Below are positions 55,340-64,000 of a stretch of 64,000 bases of DNA, in pieces (positions within the stretch are counted from its first letter, which is position 1; every line of letters starts with the position of its first letter). Under the pieces are notes generated by a model, which was given only the letters and a program-made list of their open reading frames with translations, did not search any database and was not told the origin of the DNA. The position numbers and the translations under genes were made by a program. The stretch is from contig NC_015559.1 of NCBI RefSeq assembly GCF_000214215.1, forward strand, positions 2,219,001-2,283,000. The letters are read 5' to 3'. This stretch comes from Marinomonas posidonica IVIA-Po-181. GTDB lineage: Bacteria; Pseudomonadota; Gammaproteobacteria; Pseudomonadales; Marinomonadaceae.

Positions 55340-56257
55340 ATGACACCATATCAGTCTGGCATCATCGCAGAACCCTCTAGCGATGCGTTTTTTATCACCC
55401 TAAACGTCAAACGCTCACTGATTTCTGAATTCAAAAACGCACTAGCCGCCATTCCTGAGCTGGTGAGCAAAGTCCAAGCAGAGTTCGCCGATGCCGAATT
55501 ACATGCTGCAGTAGGTTTCAGCAAACTCATTTGGTCAGAACTGGACATCAAACAACCACTAGAATTGGATCTCTTCCCATCCCTAAAAGGCCCAGAGACA
55601 GAGATTTCACCAACCGATGTCGATTTGGTTTTACACATACGCTCAATGCGTCATGACGCCAGCTTTCAACTCTCTCAAAACCTGTTCAATCTATTTAGTG
55701 ATTGTGTTGAGCTGGTCGAAGAAGTTCAATGTTTCCTTTACAAAGACAGTCGTGACCTAACGGGCTTTGTCGACGGCACCGAAAACCCGCAGGGAGAGCA
55801 ACGCAAGGCCGTTGCGTTAGTCGGAGATGAGGATGCACATTATCGTCATGGCTCTTATTTCAACTTGATGCGCTTTTCACATAACCTAGCCAAGTGGCAT
55901 AAAAAAGATTTAAAAACCCAAGAAGACGTTTATGGTCGCACAAAAGTAGATAACGAAGAGTACCCATCTGCTGAAAAATCACCACATGCCCATACAAAAC
56001 GCACTTCATTAAAAGACCAGCACGGCAAATCCATTGAAATTCTTCGCCAAAGCATGCCATACGGCAACTTAACCGATCAGGGCTTAATGTTTGCGAGTTA
56101 TGGCAAGAGTCCAAGCCACTTTAATCTCATGCTAGAAAGCATGATCATGGGTGACGAACAAGGTCACACAGATCATCTAATGAAATACACCACAGCCAAA
56201 ACGGCTCAAGCGTTCTTTATGCCACCTAACAGCTGGTTTAGTAAATTCCAGCAATGA
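55340..56257 (+). CDS. Dyp-type heme peroxidase (YfeX-like)
   Basis: The 305-residue protein has the Dyp signature GxxDG with catalytic Asp145 (GFVDGTENP), candidate heme-ligand His218 (PHAHTKR) and distal Arg236 (ILRQSMP). There is no signal peptide, so it is cytosolic. Dyp peroxidases use hydrogen peroxide to oxidise dyes or porphyrinogens; YfeX relatives also act on heme-related substrates. It begins 26 bp after batD with an AAAGGA site, so it is probably read through from the Bat operon, which would link it to oxidative stress. Confidence 0.92.
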   Translation: MTPYQSGIIAEPSSDAFFITLNVKRSLISEFKNALAAIPELVSKVQAEFADAELHAAVGFSKLIWSELDIKQPLELDLFPSLKGPETEISPTDVDLVLHIRSMRHDASFQLSQNLFNLFSDCVELVEEVQCFLYKDSRDLTGFVDGTENPQGEQRKAVALVGDEDAHYRHGSYFNLMRFSHNLAKWHKKDLKTQEDVYGRTKVDNEEYPSAEKSPHAHTKRTSLKDQHGKSIEILRQSMPYGNLTDQGLMFASYGKSPSHFNLMLESMIMGDEQGHTDHLMKYTTAKTAQAFFMPPNSWFSKFQQ

Positions 56258-56305
56258 CATAAAGACAGCACGGTAAAACAACAGAATTTAGATCCGCCAA
56301 AACCA

Positions 56306-56334
56306 AAAAAGCCACTTCATCGAAGTGGCTTTTT
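56306..56334. terminator. Bidirectional intrinsic terminator
   Basis: AAAAAGCCACTTC and GAAGTGGCTTTTT form a perfect stem with a three-base loop between the convergent Dyp peroxidase and ppiD genes. Confidence 0.92.
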
Positions 56335-56358
56335 ACAGAACAGGAAGTCAGATCTCAA

Positions 56359-58182
56359 TTAACGCTCAATATCAGCCTGAGTCGTCAGATAAGCCTGTTG
56401 AGACTGAGTACTCAAGCTAGCCTGATTCTGACTCAAATAACGCTCGTAGGCTTGCTGCTGCTCGTCAGTGACAGGATCACTACCGACAGCTACTTTATTT
56501 AAGCGAATCAAAGCGATATCACCATTCGACATGTCTTTAATGTCGGTTACAGAACCTTGCTCTGGGTGCGGCAAAGAGAAAGCCAATGAAGTGACTTCAT
56601 CTTGTCCACGCTTGGCATTTTCAACATTTGTCCATTGTGTTGCTGAAGAAGTCTTTGCGGCAAGGGCTTTTTCTTTCAACGATACCTGCGCCTTGTCTTG
56701 AATGACAATAGACGCTACTTGGTCCTTCACGTCGTCAAAGCTCTGCACTGACTCTGGTTGATGATCATTCAAATGAATCACAACAACTTCGTCGTCATTC
56801 AACTCAATTAGATCACTATTTTGACCATCTTCTAACACCGAGGCACCAAACGCAGCCGCAATCACAGCCGCATTAGCCGTGACGTCATCCGTACCACCTT
56901 GACGATCAAAGTAAGCACTCTGCAACACATCCACACCGTACTCTTTAGCAATGCCTTGTAGATCATCGCTCGCATAGGCCAAATCGGTAATGTCTTCATG
57001 AGCGGTTAGTAACGCATCACGCGTTTTGTCCGCCATCAATTTTTCGGTCAGTTGCGCTTTTTCAGAGTCAAAACTAGGCACATCAACTTTGGACACGTCA
57101 TCCAATTGAATAAGATGGATACCATAGTCCGTTTTAGCTTCTTTCACATCGCCCTGCTGCATAGAAAACAAGGTATTTTCAAAGGCTTCATCCATTGAGC
57201 CTTTCTCGATGTAGCCTAGGTAACCGCCATCATTTTTTGAACCAATGTCATCTGAATATTCAGCGGCTAAACTAGCAAAGCTCTCACCTGACGCCAACTT
57301 CCCTTCCACTTCTTTTGCAATAGCTTGCGCTTCATCTTGCGAACGATCAGAGGTTTCAATCAGGATATGGGAAGCTGAACGCTCTTCCGGTGCCGTTTCC
57401 GCAACCAAGGCTTGATAGGCATTTTGCAACTCAGCATCCGTCACGTTAACCTTATTTGCAAAATCGTCACTGGATACCACAACATAGTCAACTTTCACCT
57501 GCTCAGGTGTTTTAAAGCCTTCTTTATGCTCATCATAGTAAGCCTGTAACTCTGCGTCCGTTGCACTGGTTTGCTCAGATTCATCCGCCAAGGAAAAAGC
57601 AACATAATCATAGCTACGAACTTGAGATTGTAAATTCGTCACTACATCTGTCTGATAGGGCAATACAAACTCTGAACCCGCGATGGCATTACGTGGCTGC
57701 TGGATTAAGACATCTTGCTTAATACGCTCTTTGAACGCCAATGGTGTAAAACCTAAAGAACGAAGAAAATTCAGATACTTAGTTTGATCGAATTGTCCGT
57801 TTGTTTGAAATTGTTCAGCTTGCAACAAGTAGGTATTTACCTGCTCATCCGATATCCCCAAACCAAGCACATCAGCTTGATTGGCTAACACAGCGCGCTG
57901 AATCAGCTCATCCAAAGCGCGACGCTGTAATAAATTGTCTTCCAACAAAGCTGGATTAATTTGACTTCCCATCATAGAAATCAATTGACGGCGTTGTGTT
58001 TCTGCACCCTGTAGCATTTGCGTACGGGTGATTTCTACCCCATCTACCTCAGCGACTTTATCAGATGAATTAAAACTCGTAACCAAGGCGTCAACGCCAA
58101 ATAGAGCAAAAGTCACGACGATAAAACCAACAATGATCTTGACAACAATGCCTTGTGACTTATCTCTGATATCTTGGAGCAT
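56359..58182 (-). CDS. ppiD: Periplasmic folding chaperone/peptidyl-prolyl isomerase PpiD
   Basis: The ATG at 58182 is preceded by GGAGG and gives 607 residues; an upstream ATG overlaps that site. The protein has an N-terminal membrane anchor (about 14-36), a SurA_N-like domain, one parvulin domain (about 262-362, with SASHILIETSDRSQDEAQAI and GYLGYIEKGSMDEAFE) and a C-terminal helical domain. PpiD docks at the SecYEG exit and assists secreted proteins in folding. It lies downstream of the tRNA-Asp gene in the lon-hupB neighbourhood, as in other gammaproteobacteria. Confidence 0.95.
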   Translation of the reverse strand: MLQDIRDKSQGIVVKIIVGFIVVTFALFGVDALVTSFNSSDKVAEVDGVEITRTQMLQGAETQRRQLISMMGSQINPALLEDNLLQRRALDELIQRAVLANQADVLGLGISDEQVNTYLLQAEQFQTNGQFDQTKYLNFLRSLGFTPLAFKERIKQDVLIQQPRNAIAGSEFVLPYQTDVVTNLQSQVRSYDYVAFSLADESEQTSATDAELQAYYDEHKEGFKTPEQVKVDYVVVSSDDFANKVNVTDAELQNAYQALVAETAPEERSASHILIETSDRSQDEAQAIAKEVEGKLASGESFASLAAEYSDDIGSKNDGGYLGYIEKGSMDEAFENTLFSMQQGDVKEAKTDYGIHLIQLDDVSKVDVPSFDSEKAQLTEKLMADKTRDALLTAHEDITDLAYASDDLQGIAKEYGVDVLQSAYFDRQGGTDDVTANAAVIAAAFGASVLEDGQNSDLIELNDDEVVVIHLNDHQPESVQSFDDVKDQVASIVIQDKAQVSLKEKALAAKTSSATQWTNVENAKRGQDEVTSLAFSLPHPEQGSVTDIKDMSNGDIALIRLNKVAVGSDPVTDEQQQAYERYLSQNQASLSTQSQQAYLTTQADIER

Positions 58183-58217
58183 TACTGCCTCCACATGAAA
58201 TTAATAAATTACCCAAT

Positions 58218-58252
58218 AAAAAAGGTGTATTCCGCTTGGAATACACCTTTTT
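58218..58252 (-). terminator. Intrinsic terminator after the tRNA-Asp gene
   Basis: AAAAAGGTGTATTCC and GGAATACACCTTTTT form a 15-bp stem with a four-base loop. On the minus strand it follows the tRNA by 8 bp and ends before ppiD, so ppiD must have its own promoter or rely on read-through. Confidence 0.92.
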
Positions 58253-58260
58253 GTATCTAA

Positions 58261-58337
58261 TGGCGGAACAGACGGGACTCGAACCCGCGACCCCCTGCGT
58301 GACAGGCAGGTATTCTAACCAACTGAACTACTGCTCC
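58261..58337 (-). tRNA. tRNA-Asp (anticodon GTC)
   Basis: The 77-nt minus-strand sequence folds as a complete cloverleaf: acceptor GGAGCAG with CTGTTCC, anticodon stem CCTGC/GCAGG with loop CTGTCAC (anticodon GTC), T-arm with GGTTCGAGTCC, and an encoded CCA end at 58261-58263. It closely resembles E. coli tRNA-Asp. The gene lies 7 bp downstream of hupB, inside the hupB-ppiD interval, and is followed by a strong terminator, so it could be processed from the hupB transcript. Confidence 0.97.
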
Positions 58338-58344
58338 AAATGCA

Positions 58345-58617
58345 TTAGTTTACAGCGTCTTTTAGACCTTTGCCGGCTTTAAAGCCAGGAACCTTAGCGG
58401 CTTTAATTTGGATTTCCGCACCAGTTTGAGGGTTGCGGCCAGTGCGTGCGGCACGTTCTTTAACAGCAAAAGTACCAAAACCTACAAGTGTTACCTGGTC
58501 ACCTTTTGCCAAAGCCGTTTCAATTGCTTTTAAAGTAGCGTCAAGAGCATTGCTCGCAGAAGCTTTAGATAAATCAGCAGACGCTGCAATAGCATCAATC
58601 AATTCAGATTTGTTCAC
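58345..58617 (-). CDS. hupB: DNA-binding protein HU-beta
   Basis: The 90-residue protein is a full HU/IHF-family protein, with [19 protein letters not shown] at the start and the DNA-contact arm region [24 protein letters not shown] (in part), including the conserved Pro of the beta arm. It bends DNA and helps to compact the nucleoid. Its position between lon and ppiD is conserved in gammaproteobacteria. A tRNA-Asp gene follows 7 bp downstream. Confidence 0.97.
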   Translation of the reverse strand: MNKSELIDAIAASADLSKASASNALDATLKAIETALAKGDQVTLVGFGTFAVKERAARTGRNPQTGAEIQIKAAKVPGFKAGKGLKDAVN

Positions 58618-58743
58618 GTTGTACCCCTTCAGTATTATCGTGGTTCCTTAGTTTTAATTCGGCGCAGTATAGACATGCCAACCGACAAGGCCGAGCGAGC
58701 AGTTATACAAGCCTAACCTACTCCCTGTCAACACAGGATGGAT

Positions 58744-61137
58744 CTAATGATGACTTACAGACTCTTGTTCATCAACAGTTTTTTCACTCGAAGGTAATGT
58801 TTCTACCTTTTTTGGTGAAGGAATATACTCTAAAGCAATATCTAGTACTTCATCAATCCATTTTACTGGGATAACGTCAATATCAGCTTTGATATTGTCT
58901 GGGATCTCCTTCAAGTCACGGCTATTTTCTTGTGGAATTATCACTGTTTTAATGCCACCTCTATGAGCCGCCAGAAGCTTCTCTTTCAACCCACCTATAG
59001 GTAGGACCTCTCCGCGCAGCGTAATCTCCCCTGTCATCGCCACAGAAGCTTTAACAGGCACTTTTGCAAGCACCGACACAATAGCCGTACACATTGCCAC
59101 ACCTGCACTTGGCCCATCCTTTGGTGTCGCCCCTTCTGGCACGTGTAAATGCAGGTCAACTTTCTCGTGAAAATCCTCATCAATTCCTAAGCCAGATGCT
59201 CGACTTCGCACCACGGTTAAAGCCGCTTGAATGGATTCTTGCATCACATCACCAAGAGAACCTGTTTTCACATGACGACCTTTACCAGCCACACCCGCCG
59301 CTTCAATGGTCAATAATTCACCACCAACAGACGTCCACGCCAAACCAGTCACCTGACCAATTTGATTTTTTTCTTCTGCTTTGCCATAGCTGAACTTGTG
59401 AACACCAGAAAAATCTTCTAGATTTTCACTCGTAACAGAAACCGCTTCTGGTTTTTTCGCTTTCGCCAAGGCTTGTTTTTTCACGACGCGACGACAGATT
59501 TTACTGATTTCACGCTCTAAGCCACGCACACCAGCTTCTTTGGTGTAGTAACGAATCACATCCATCAAAGCCTCGTCCGTGATGTCAATTTCATTGGCCT
59601 TCAAACCAGCTAACTTCACCTGTTTCGGCAACAAATAACGTTTAGCAATATTCAGCTTCTCATCTTCGGTATAACCTGGGATACGAATCACTTCCATACG
59701 ATCCAACAAAGGACCCGGAATGTTCATGCTATTAGACGTACAGATAAACATCACATCGGACAAATCATAATCCACTTCAAGGTAGTGATCGTTAAAGGTA
59801 TGATTCTGTTCCGGATCAAGCACTTCCAACAAAGCAGAGGCCGGATCACCACGCTGATCCATGCCCATTTTGTCGATTTCATCTAATAGGAAAAGTGGGT
59901 TTTTCACCTTTACCTTGGTCAGCTTCTGTAGCAATTTACCCGGCATAGAGCCGATGTAAGTACGACGGTGACCACGAATCTCAGCCTCATCACGCACGCC
60001 GCCTAAAGCCATACGAACGTATTTACGATTAACCGCTTTCGCAATCGATTGACCTAATGAGGTTTTACCCACACCCGGCGGCCCAACCAAACACAACACA
60101 GGGCCTTTTACTTTTTTCACTCGTTGCTGCACCGCCAAAAACTCAAGAATGCGCTCTTTCACATCTTGCAAACCATAATGATCCTGGTTCAATACTTTTT
60201 CGGCATAAGCCAAATCATTACGAACTTTACTGCGTTTTCTCCAAGGCAGTGACACCAACCAATCAATGTAACCACGCACCACCGTCGCTTCCGCAGACAT
60301 AGGCGACATCATGCGCAACTTTTTCAGCTCCGCTTCCGCTTTGTCTTTGGCCTCATCTGTCATGCCAACTTCCACGATTTTTTCCTGCAGCAAATCCAGT
60401 TCATTGCTACCGTCTTCCATATCACCAAGCTCTTTTTGAATAGCCTTCATTTGCTCATTCAAATAGTATTCTCGCTGACTTTTCTCCATCTGCTTCTTAA
60501 CACGGCTACGAATGTTCTTTTCCAGATGAGCAATGTCCAGTTCACCATCCATTAAACCAATCAAATACTCACCGCGACCCACTAGAGAATCAACTTCGAG
60601 CACTTTTTGCTTGTCTTCTAACTTCAAGCTCATATGACCAGTAATATTATCGATCAATTTAGCCAAATCATCGATGGACTTAAGAGACGCCACCACTTCA
60701 GATGGAATACGTTTGCTGCCAGCAACGTATTCATCCAATTGTTTTAATAACGCACTTCGGATCACGTCAAACTCGGCCTGATCCTCTTCAATTTGCTCTA
60801 ACTCTGTCACTTCACCTAGAACAAATTCAGCCTCATCCTTCATTGACTCAAGACGCGCCCGCTTAACCCCTTCTACCAAGACTTTGACCGTGCCATCAGG
60901 AAGGCGCAAAAGCTGCATTATCTTCGCAGTGGTACCAATTGAATAAAGGTCTTCCGTAGTAGGATCATCTTTTGAAGCGTCTTGCTGAGCCACAAGAAAA
61001 ACATGCTTATCCCCTTCCATCGCGGACTCAAGCGCAGCAATTGACTTAGCGCGACCAACAAATAACGGCAGTACCATGTGGGGATAAACCACTACATCAC
61101 GTAACGGCAACATTGGAAGAAGCAAAGAATCTGACAT
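58744..61137 (-). CDS. lon: ATP-dependent protease Lon
   Basis: The ATG at 61137 follows a GGAA site and gives 797 residues; an in-frame TTG lies 12 bases upstream. The protein has the Lon N-terminal domain, AAA+ module with Walker A GPPGVGKT at about 352-359, and the serine-lysine protease domain with the KDGPSAGVAMCTA active-site motif. Lon degrades misfolded and regulatory proteins in the cytosol. A heat-shock-like promoter may lie upstream, after the clpX terminator. The gene is in the usual clpX-lon-hupB order. Confidence 0.97.
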   Translation of the reverse strand: MSDSLLLPMLPLRDVVVYPHMVLPLFVGRAKSIAALESAMEGDKHVFLVAQQDASKDDPTTEDLYSIGTTAKIMQLLRLPDGTVKVLVEGVKRARLESMKDEAEFVLGEVTELEQIEEDQAEFDVIRSALLKQLDEYVAGSKRIPSEVVASLKSIDDLAKLIDNITGHMSLKLEDKQKVLEVDSLVGRGEYLIGLMDGELDIAHLEKNIRSRVKKQMEKSQREYYLNEQMKAIQKELGDMEDGSNELDLLQEKIVEVGMTDEAKDKAEAELKKLRMMSPMSAEATVVRGYIDWLVSLPWRKRSKVRNDLAYAEKVLNQDHYGLQDVKERILEFLAVQQRVKKVKGPVLCLVGPPGVGKTSLGQSIAKAVNRKYVRMALGGVRDEAEIRGHRRTYIGSMPGKLLQKLTKVKVKNPLFLLDEIDKMGMDQRGDPASALLEVLDPEQNHTFNDHYLEVDYDLSDVMFICTSNSMNIPGPLLDRMEVIRIPGYTEDEKLNIAKRYLLPKQVKLAGLKANEIDITDEALMDVIRYYTKEAGVRGLEREISKICRRVVKKQALAKAKKPEAVSVTSENLEDFSGVHKFSYGKAEEKNQIGQVTGLAWTSVGGELLTIEAAGVAGKGRHVKTGSLGDVMQESIQAALTVVRSRASGLGIDEDFHEKVDLHLHVPEGATPKDGPSAGVAMCTAIVSVLAKVPVKASVAMTGEITLRGEVLPIGGLKEKLLAAHRGGIKTVIIPQENSRDLKEIPDNIKADIDVIPVKWIDEVLDIALEYIPSPKKVETLPSSEKTVDEQESVSHH

Positions 61138-61206
61138 ATAAATTTCCAATTTGGGCGCATTAACAAAAGGCGCACTTACTATCTATTAAATTGAGGATTA
61201 AGAAAG

Positions 61207-61234
61207 AGATAAGGGCAAAGCAGAAAAATACAAG
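61207..61234 (-). promoter_or_regulatory. Possible sigma-32 heat-shock promoter of lon
   Basis: On the minus strand CTTGTAT is followed after 12 bp by CCCTTATCT, an imperfect match to CTTGAAA and CCCCATNT. It lies about 70 bp upstream of the lon ATG and just after the clpX terminator, where a lon promoter is expected. The match is loose. Confidence 0.35.
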
Positions 61235-61282
61235 CACTTATATTCATTCAATTTAGCTTAGATCGGCATTAAAAGCGAAAAA

Positions 61283-61324
61283 CAAAAAAGCCGAGATTAA
61301 GAAATACTTAAACTCGGCTTTTTA
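61283..61324 (-). terminator. Intrinsic terminator after clpX
   Basis: AAAAGCCGAG pairs with CTCGGCTTTT, and an inner TAAG/CTTA stem extends the structure. It ends clpPX transcripts before lon. Confidence 0.85.
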
Positions 61325-61339
61325 TAACAGGCAAGGAAA

Positions 61340-62620
61340 CTAGGCGTTTTTCGCCACGTCTTCCTTCTCAATCACCATCAAGGGCGCAGATTCACCACGA
61401 ATAGACGGTGCATCCATCACTACCTTAACCACATCTTGTCGTGTTGGCAGATCATACATGCAGTCCAACAAAGCGGACTCCAAAATGCTGCGCAAACCAC
61501 GCGCCCCCGTCTTACGCTCTAGCGCTAACGACGCAGCCTCTAACAAGGATTCCGGCGTAAACTCTAACGCCACACCCTCTAATTCGAACAGGTGTTGATA
61601 CTGTTTCACCAAAGCATTTTTAGGCTCACTCAGAATCGTAACAAGCGCTTCTTGATCCAGTTCAGACAAAGTCGCCACGACAGGCAAGCGGCCAACAAAT
61701 TCAGGAATCAAACCGAATTTTACCAAGTCTTCCGTCTCAACATTGTGAACCGTTTCAGAGAAAGACTTACCCTCATCTTTACTCTTCACTTTGGCAGAGA
61801 AACCAATACTACTTTTCTCAGTTCGCTCACCAATCACACGCTCAAGACCCGCAAAAGCCCCGCCACAAATGAACAAGATGTTAGAGGTATCTACTTGCAA
61901 AAACTCTTGTTGCGGATGCTTACGACCACCTTGAGGCGGAACCGATGCAACCGTACCCTCAATCAATTTCAACAACGCCTGCTGAACACCTTCACCAGAT
62001 ACGTCACGAGTAATCGAAGGATTGTCTGACTTTCGAGAAATCTTATCGATTTCATCAATGTAAACAATACCACGCTGGGCTTTCTCAACATCGTAGTCAC
62101 AATTCTGCAGGAGCTTTTGAATGATGTTTTCAACATCTTCACCCACGTAACCCGCTTCAGTTAACGTGGTCGCATCAGCAATTGTAAAAGGCACATCCAA
62201 TACACGCGCTAAAGTTTGCGCTAACAAGGTTTTACCACTACCCGTTGGACCGATCAGCAAGATATTACTCTTACCCAATTCAATACCAGAATCTGACTTA
62301 CCTTGATGGCGTAGACGCTTGTAGTGATTGTAAACGGCTACCGCTAAAACTCGTTTTGCACGATCCTGACCAATAACATAATCATCAAGTGCCGTACTCA
62401 GTTTCATTGGTGTTGGCAACTCATCCTCAGAAATGGACTCACCATCCACCTGCGACAACTCTTGCGTAATGATGTTATTGCATAAATCGACACATTCATT
62501 GCAGATATAAACCGATGGACCAGCTATGAGCTTCTTAACTTCATCTTGGCTCTTGCCACAGAAAGAGCAATATAATAACCGATCGGAGTGGTCGCCACGG
62601 CTAAAATTATCATCCGACAT
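61340..62620 (-). CDS. clpX: ATP-dependent Clp protease ATP-binding subunit ClpX
   Basis: The 426-residue protein has an N-terminal zinc-binding domain (Cys18, Cys21, Cys40, Cys43) and an AAA+ module with Walker [13 protein letters not shown], Walker [11 protein letters not shown] and the sensor motifs of ClpX. It unfolds tagged substrates and feeds them to ClpP. It is preceded by clpP with 19 bp between them and ends at a terminator before lon. Confidence 0.97.
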   Translation of the reverse strand: MSDDNFSRGDHSDRLLYCSFCGKSQDEVKKLIAGPSVYICNECVDLCNNIITQELSQVDGESISEDELPTPMKLSTALDDYVIGQDRAKRVLAVAVYNHYKRLRHQGKSDSGIELGKSNILLIGPTGSGKTLLAQTLARVLDVPFTIADATTLTEAGYVGEDVENIIQKLLQNCDYDVEKAQRGIVYIDEIDKISRKSDNPSITRDVSGEGVQQALLKLIEGTVASVPPQGGRKHPQQEFLQVDTSNILFICGGAFAGLERVIGERTEKSSIGFSAKVKSKDEGKSFSETVHNVETEDLVKFGLIPEFVGRLPVVATLSELDQEALVTILSEPKNALVKQYQHLFELEGVALEFTPESLLEAASLALERKTGARGLRSILESALLDCMYDLPTRQDVVKVVMDAPSIRGESAPLMVIEKEDVAKNA

Positions 62621-62639
62621 TTATTCCACCCTTAAAAAA

Positions 62640-63272
62640 TTAAACTGTACGTTTTTGTAAAATATCATCAATTAATCCGTACTCTTTTGCTGTTTCAGGA
62701 TTCATAAAATTATCCCGATCAGTATCAACAGCAACCTGATCTATTGGCTTACCAGTATGGAATGAGATAATTTCATTAAGCTTATTCTTAATACTCAAGA
62801 TTTCACGAGTATGGATCTCAATATCAGAAGCTTGTCCTTGATAGCCCCCTAAAGGCTGATGAATCATGACTCGAGAATTTGGCAGACAATAACGCTTACC
62901 CGCCGCACCTGCCGTTAGCAAGAGCGCCCCCATACTCGCCGCCTGACCAATACACATGGTACTCACATCTGGCTTAATGAACTGCATTGTATCATAAATA
63001 GACATGCCAGCCGTTACAGAACCGCCAGGAGAATTAATGTACAAGTGAATATCTTTATCTGGGTTCTCTGACTCTAAAAACAACAGCTGAGCCACCACTA
63101 GATTCGCCATGTGATCTTCGACCTGACCAACCAAAAAGATGACTCGCTCCTTCAGCAAGCGAGAATAAATATCGAAAGACCTTTCGCCACGAGCAGTTTG
63201 CTCAATAACCATAGGAACGAGGCCATTACTTGTAATTGCTACGGGGCCGGTAGTTGGGTTCGTCAAATTCAT
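62640..63272 (-). CDS. clpP: ATP-dependent Clp protease proteolytic subunit ClpP
   Basis: The 210-residue protein carries the ClpP catalytic triad Ser113 (GQAASMGA), His138 (MIHQPLGG) and Asp187. The first 14-20 residues are a cleavable propeptide as in E. coli. It forms the tetradecameric barrel with ClpX. It lies between tig and clpX, separated from tig by a terminator and from clpX by 19 bp. Confidence 0.97.
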   Translation of the reverse strand: MNLTNPTTGPVAITSNGLVPMVIEQTARGERSFDIYSRLLKERVIFLVGQVEDHMANLVVAQLLFLESENPDKDIHLYINSPGGSVTAGMSIYDTMQFIKPDVSTMCIGQAASMGALLLTAGAAGKRYCLPNSRVMIHQPLGGYQGQASDIEIHTREILSIKNKLNEIISFHTGKPIDQVAVDTDRDNFMNPETAKEYGLIDDILQKRTV

Positions 63273-63289
63273 ATCGCATTCCTTAAAAC

Positions 63290-63321
63290 AAAAAAGTCGA
63301 CATAACCTAAGCTATGTCGAC
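63290..63321 (-). terminator. Intrinsic terminator after tig
   Basis: On the minus strand GTCGACATA pairs with a matching TATGTCGAC arm and is followed by a T-run. It sits between tig and clpP and would separate their expression. Confidence 0.85.
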
Positions 63322-63349
63322 CTTATTCAAAAAAGATAAGACAGAAGTC

Positions 63350-64000
63350 TTATGCTTCTTCTCCAGCCTCTTCAGCTTGAGCGTTTGGTTTGATAGCGTC
63401 TTCATAGCCCAAAGTTACTTCAGTTACTTGAGCGGATTCCAACAGTTTATCAACAACCTGCTCTTCAAGTACAGCAGATTGAACTTGAGCGAGTTGCTCT
63501 TTGTTCTTCAAGTAGAAGTCAATAACTTGCTGTGGCTCTTGATAAGCTTGAGCCATATCTTCCAAGAAAGCACGTACACGATCATCATCTACTTTGATAT
63601 CATCTTTCTTGATTACTTCAGAAATCAACAAGCCAAGTTTAGCGCGTTTTTTCGCTTCGTCTTGGAACAACTCCGCTGGCAATTGAGAAGCATCAAAGCC
63701 CTCACCACCAAACTGCTGAGCCGCTTGCTTACGAAGAGCATCAACTTCTTGATCGATCAGAGCGGATGGTACTTCCACTTCATTGATCGAAGAAAGACCA
63801 TCAAACAAAGCTGTTTTCAATTTTGCTTTTACCGCTTGGTTAAGCTCACGCTCCATATTCTTACGCACTTCAGCACGCAAAGCATCAAGCGTCGCTTCTT
63901 CTAGACCAAACTTCTCAACAAACTCATCATTCAGTTCTGGCAACGTTTGCTCAGCCACTTCTGATACTGTGATTTTAAATGTCGCTTCTTTACCTTTTAG
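63350..64000 (-). CDS. tig: Trigger factor, C-terminal part (truncated by the window edge)
   Basis: The minus-strand frame is open from base 64000 to the stop at 63350, giving 216 residues of the C-terminal end. The first visible residues, LKGKEATFKITVSEV, are the end of the FKBP-like domain, and the following LPELNDEFVEKFG and long helical region form the substrate-binding C-terminal domain. The internal GTG at 63958 is not a start. Trigger factor binds nascent chains at the ribosome exit. Order with clpP, clpX and lon is the usual one. Confidence 0.95.
   Translation of the reverse strand, partial: LKGKEATFKITVSEVAEQTLPELNDEFVEKFGLEEATLDALRAEVRKNMERELNQAVKAKLKTALFDGLSSINEVEVPSALIDQEVDALRKQAAQQFGGEGFDASQLPAELFQDEAKKRAKLGLLISEVIKKDDIKVDDDRVRAFLEDMAQAYQEPQQVIDFYLKNKEQLAQVQSAVLEEQVVDKLLESAQVTEVTLGYEDAIKPNAQAEEAGEEA

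Noticed and set aside
63350..63958. GTG at 63958 as the start of a short separate gene
   Set aside because: The frame is open to the window edge and its upstream residues match trigger factor, so this GTG is an internal valine.

Overview
The window looks like an ordinary chromosomal segment of a marine gammaproteobacterium, most likely Oceanospirillales and close to Marinomonas. I infer this from gene content only: the tig-clpP-clpX-lon-hupB-ppiD block, an AGE-family D-mannose isomerase, glucosylglycerate (compatible solute) genes, a tctDE/tctCBA tricarboxylate system, and moderate-to-low GC. I see no prophage, insertion sequence, CRISPR array or rRNA.

Left part (1-10.7 kb). The first 5.7 kb is the N-terminal 1,914 codons of a giant LapA-type surface adhesin on the minus strand, with a retention module, a di-alanine protease site and VCBS/cadherin-like repeats. 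Some repeats are identical at DNA level. It is followed by a SulP anion transporter paired with a tandem universal stress protein, then a qmcA-nfeD (SPFH/NfeD) pair and a lone cupredoxin-like secreted protein.

10.8-22.8 kb. This holds an AraC regulator, a solute-binding protein translationally coupled to the TctE/TctD two-component system, the tripartite tricarboxylate transporter tctCBA, and a set of exporters (two EamA/DMT, one LysE). A class V aminotransferase and a DUF3010 protein lie among them.

22.9-31.9 kb. A three-gene plus-strand cluster (HAD phosphatase, GT81 glucosyl-3-phosphoglycerate synthase, GH13_18 phosphorylase) can both make and phosphorolyse glucosylglycerate. Next come an ABC exporter, a Bcr/CflA MFS pump, a HopJ-family protein, a Cof-type HAD phosphatase and a 52-residue membrane protein.

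32.0-37.2 kb. A ROK repressor and a degenerate TyrR-like regulator form an operon divergent from a D-mannose isomerase gene. A perfect 10-5-10 inverted repeat lies between them. A LysR regulator follows.

37.2-48.3 kb. Mostly minus-strand housekeeping genes and small families: carbonic anhydrase, rlmA, a GGDEF/EAL protein, DUF1853, yqcC, DUF3549 (plus strand), an 86-87 aa orphan, purU, rlmKL, pyrD and DUF2835.

48.4-56.3 kb. A tightly overlapping plus-strand MoxR-DUF58-DUF4381-BatA-BatB/C-BatD operon with a Dyp-type peroxidase just downstream.

56.3-64.0 kb. The proteostasis block on the minus strand: tig (C-terminal part), clpP, clpX, lon, hupB, tRNA-Asp(GTC), ppiD. Strong intrinsic terminators separate most units. 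The parts that merit a second look are the regulatory pairing around the mannose isomerase, the solute-binding protein tied to TctDE, the glucosylglycerate cluster and the recently duplicated adhesin repeats.
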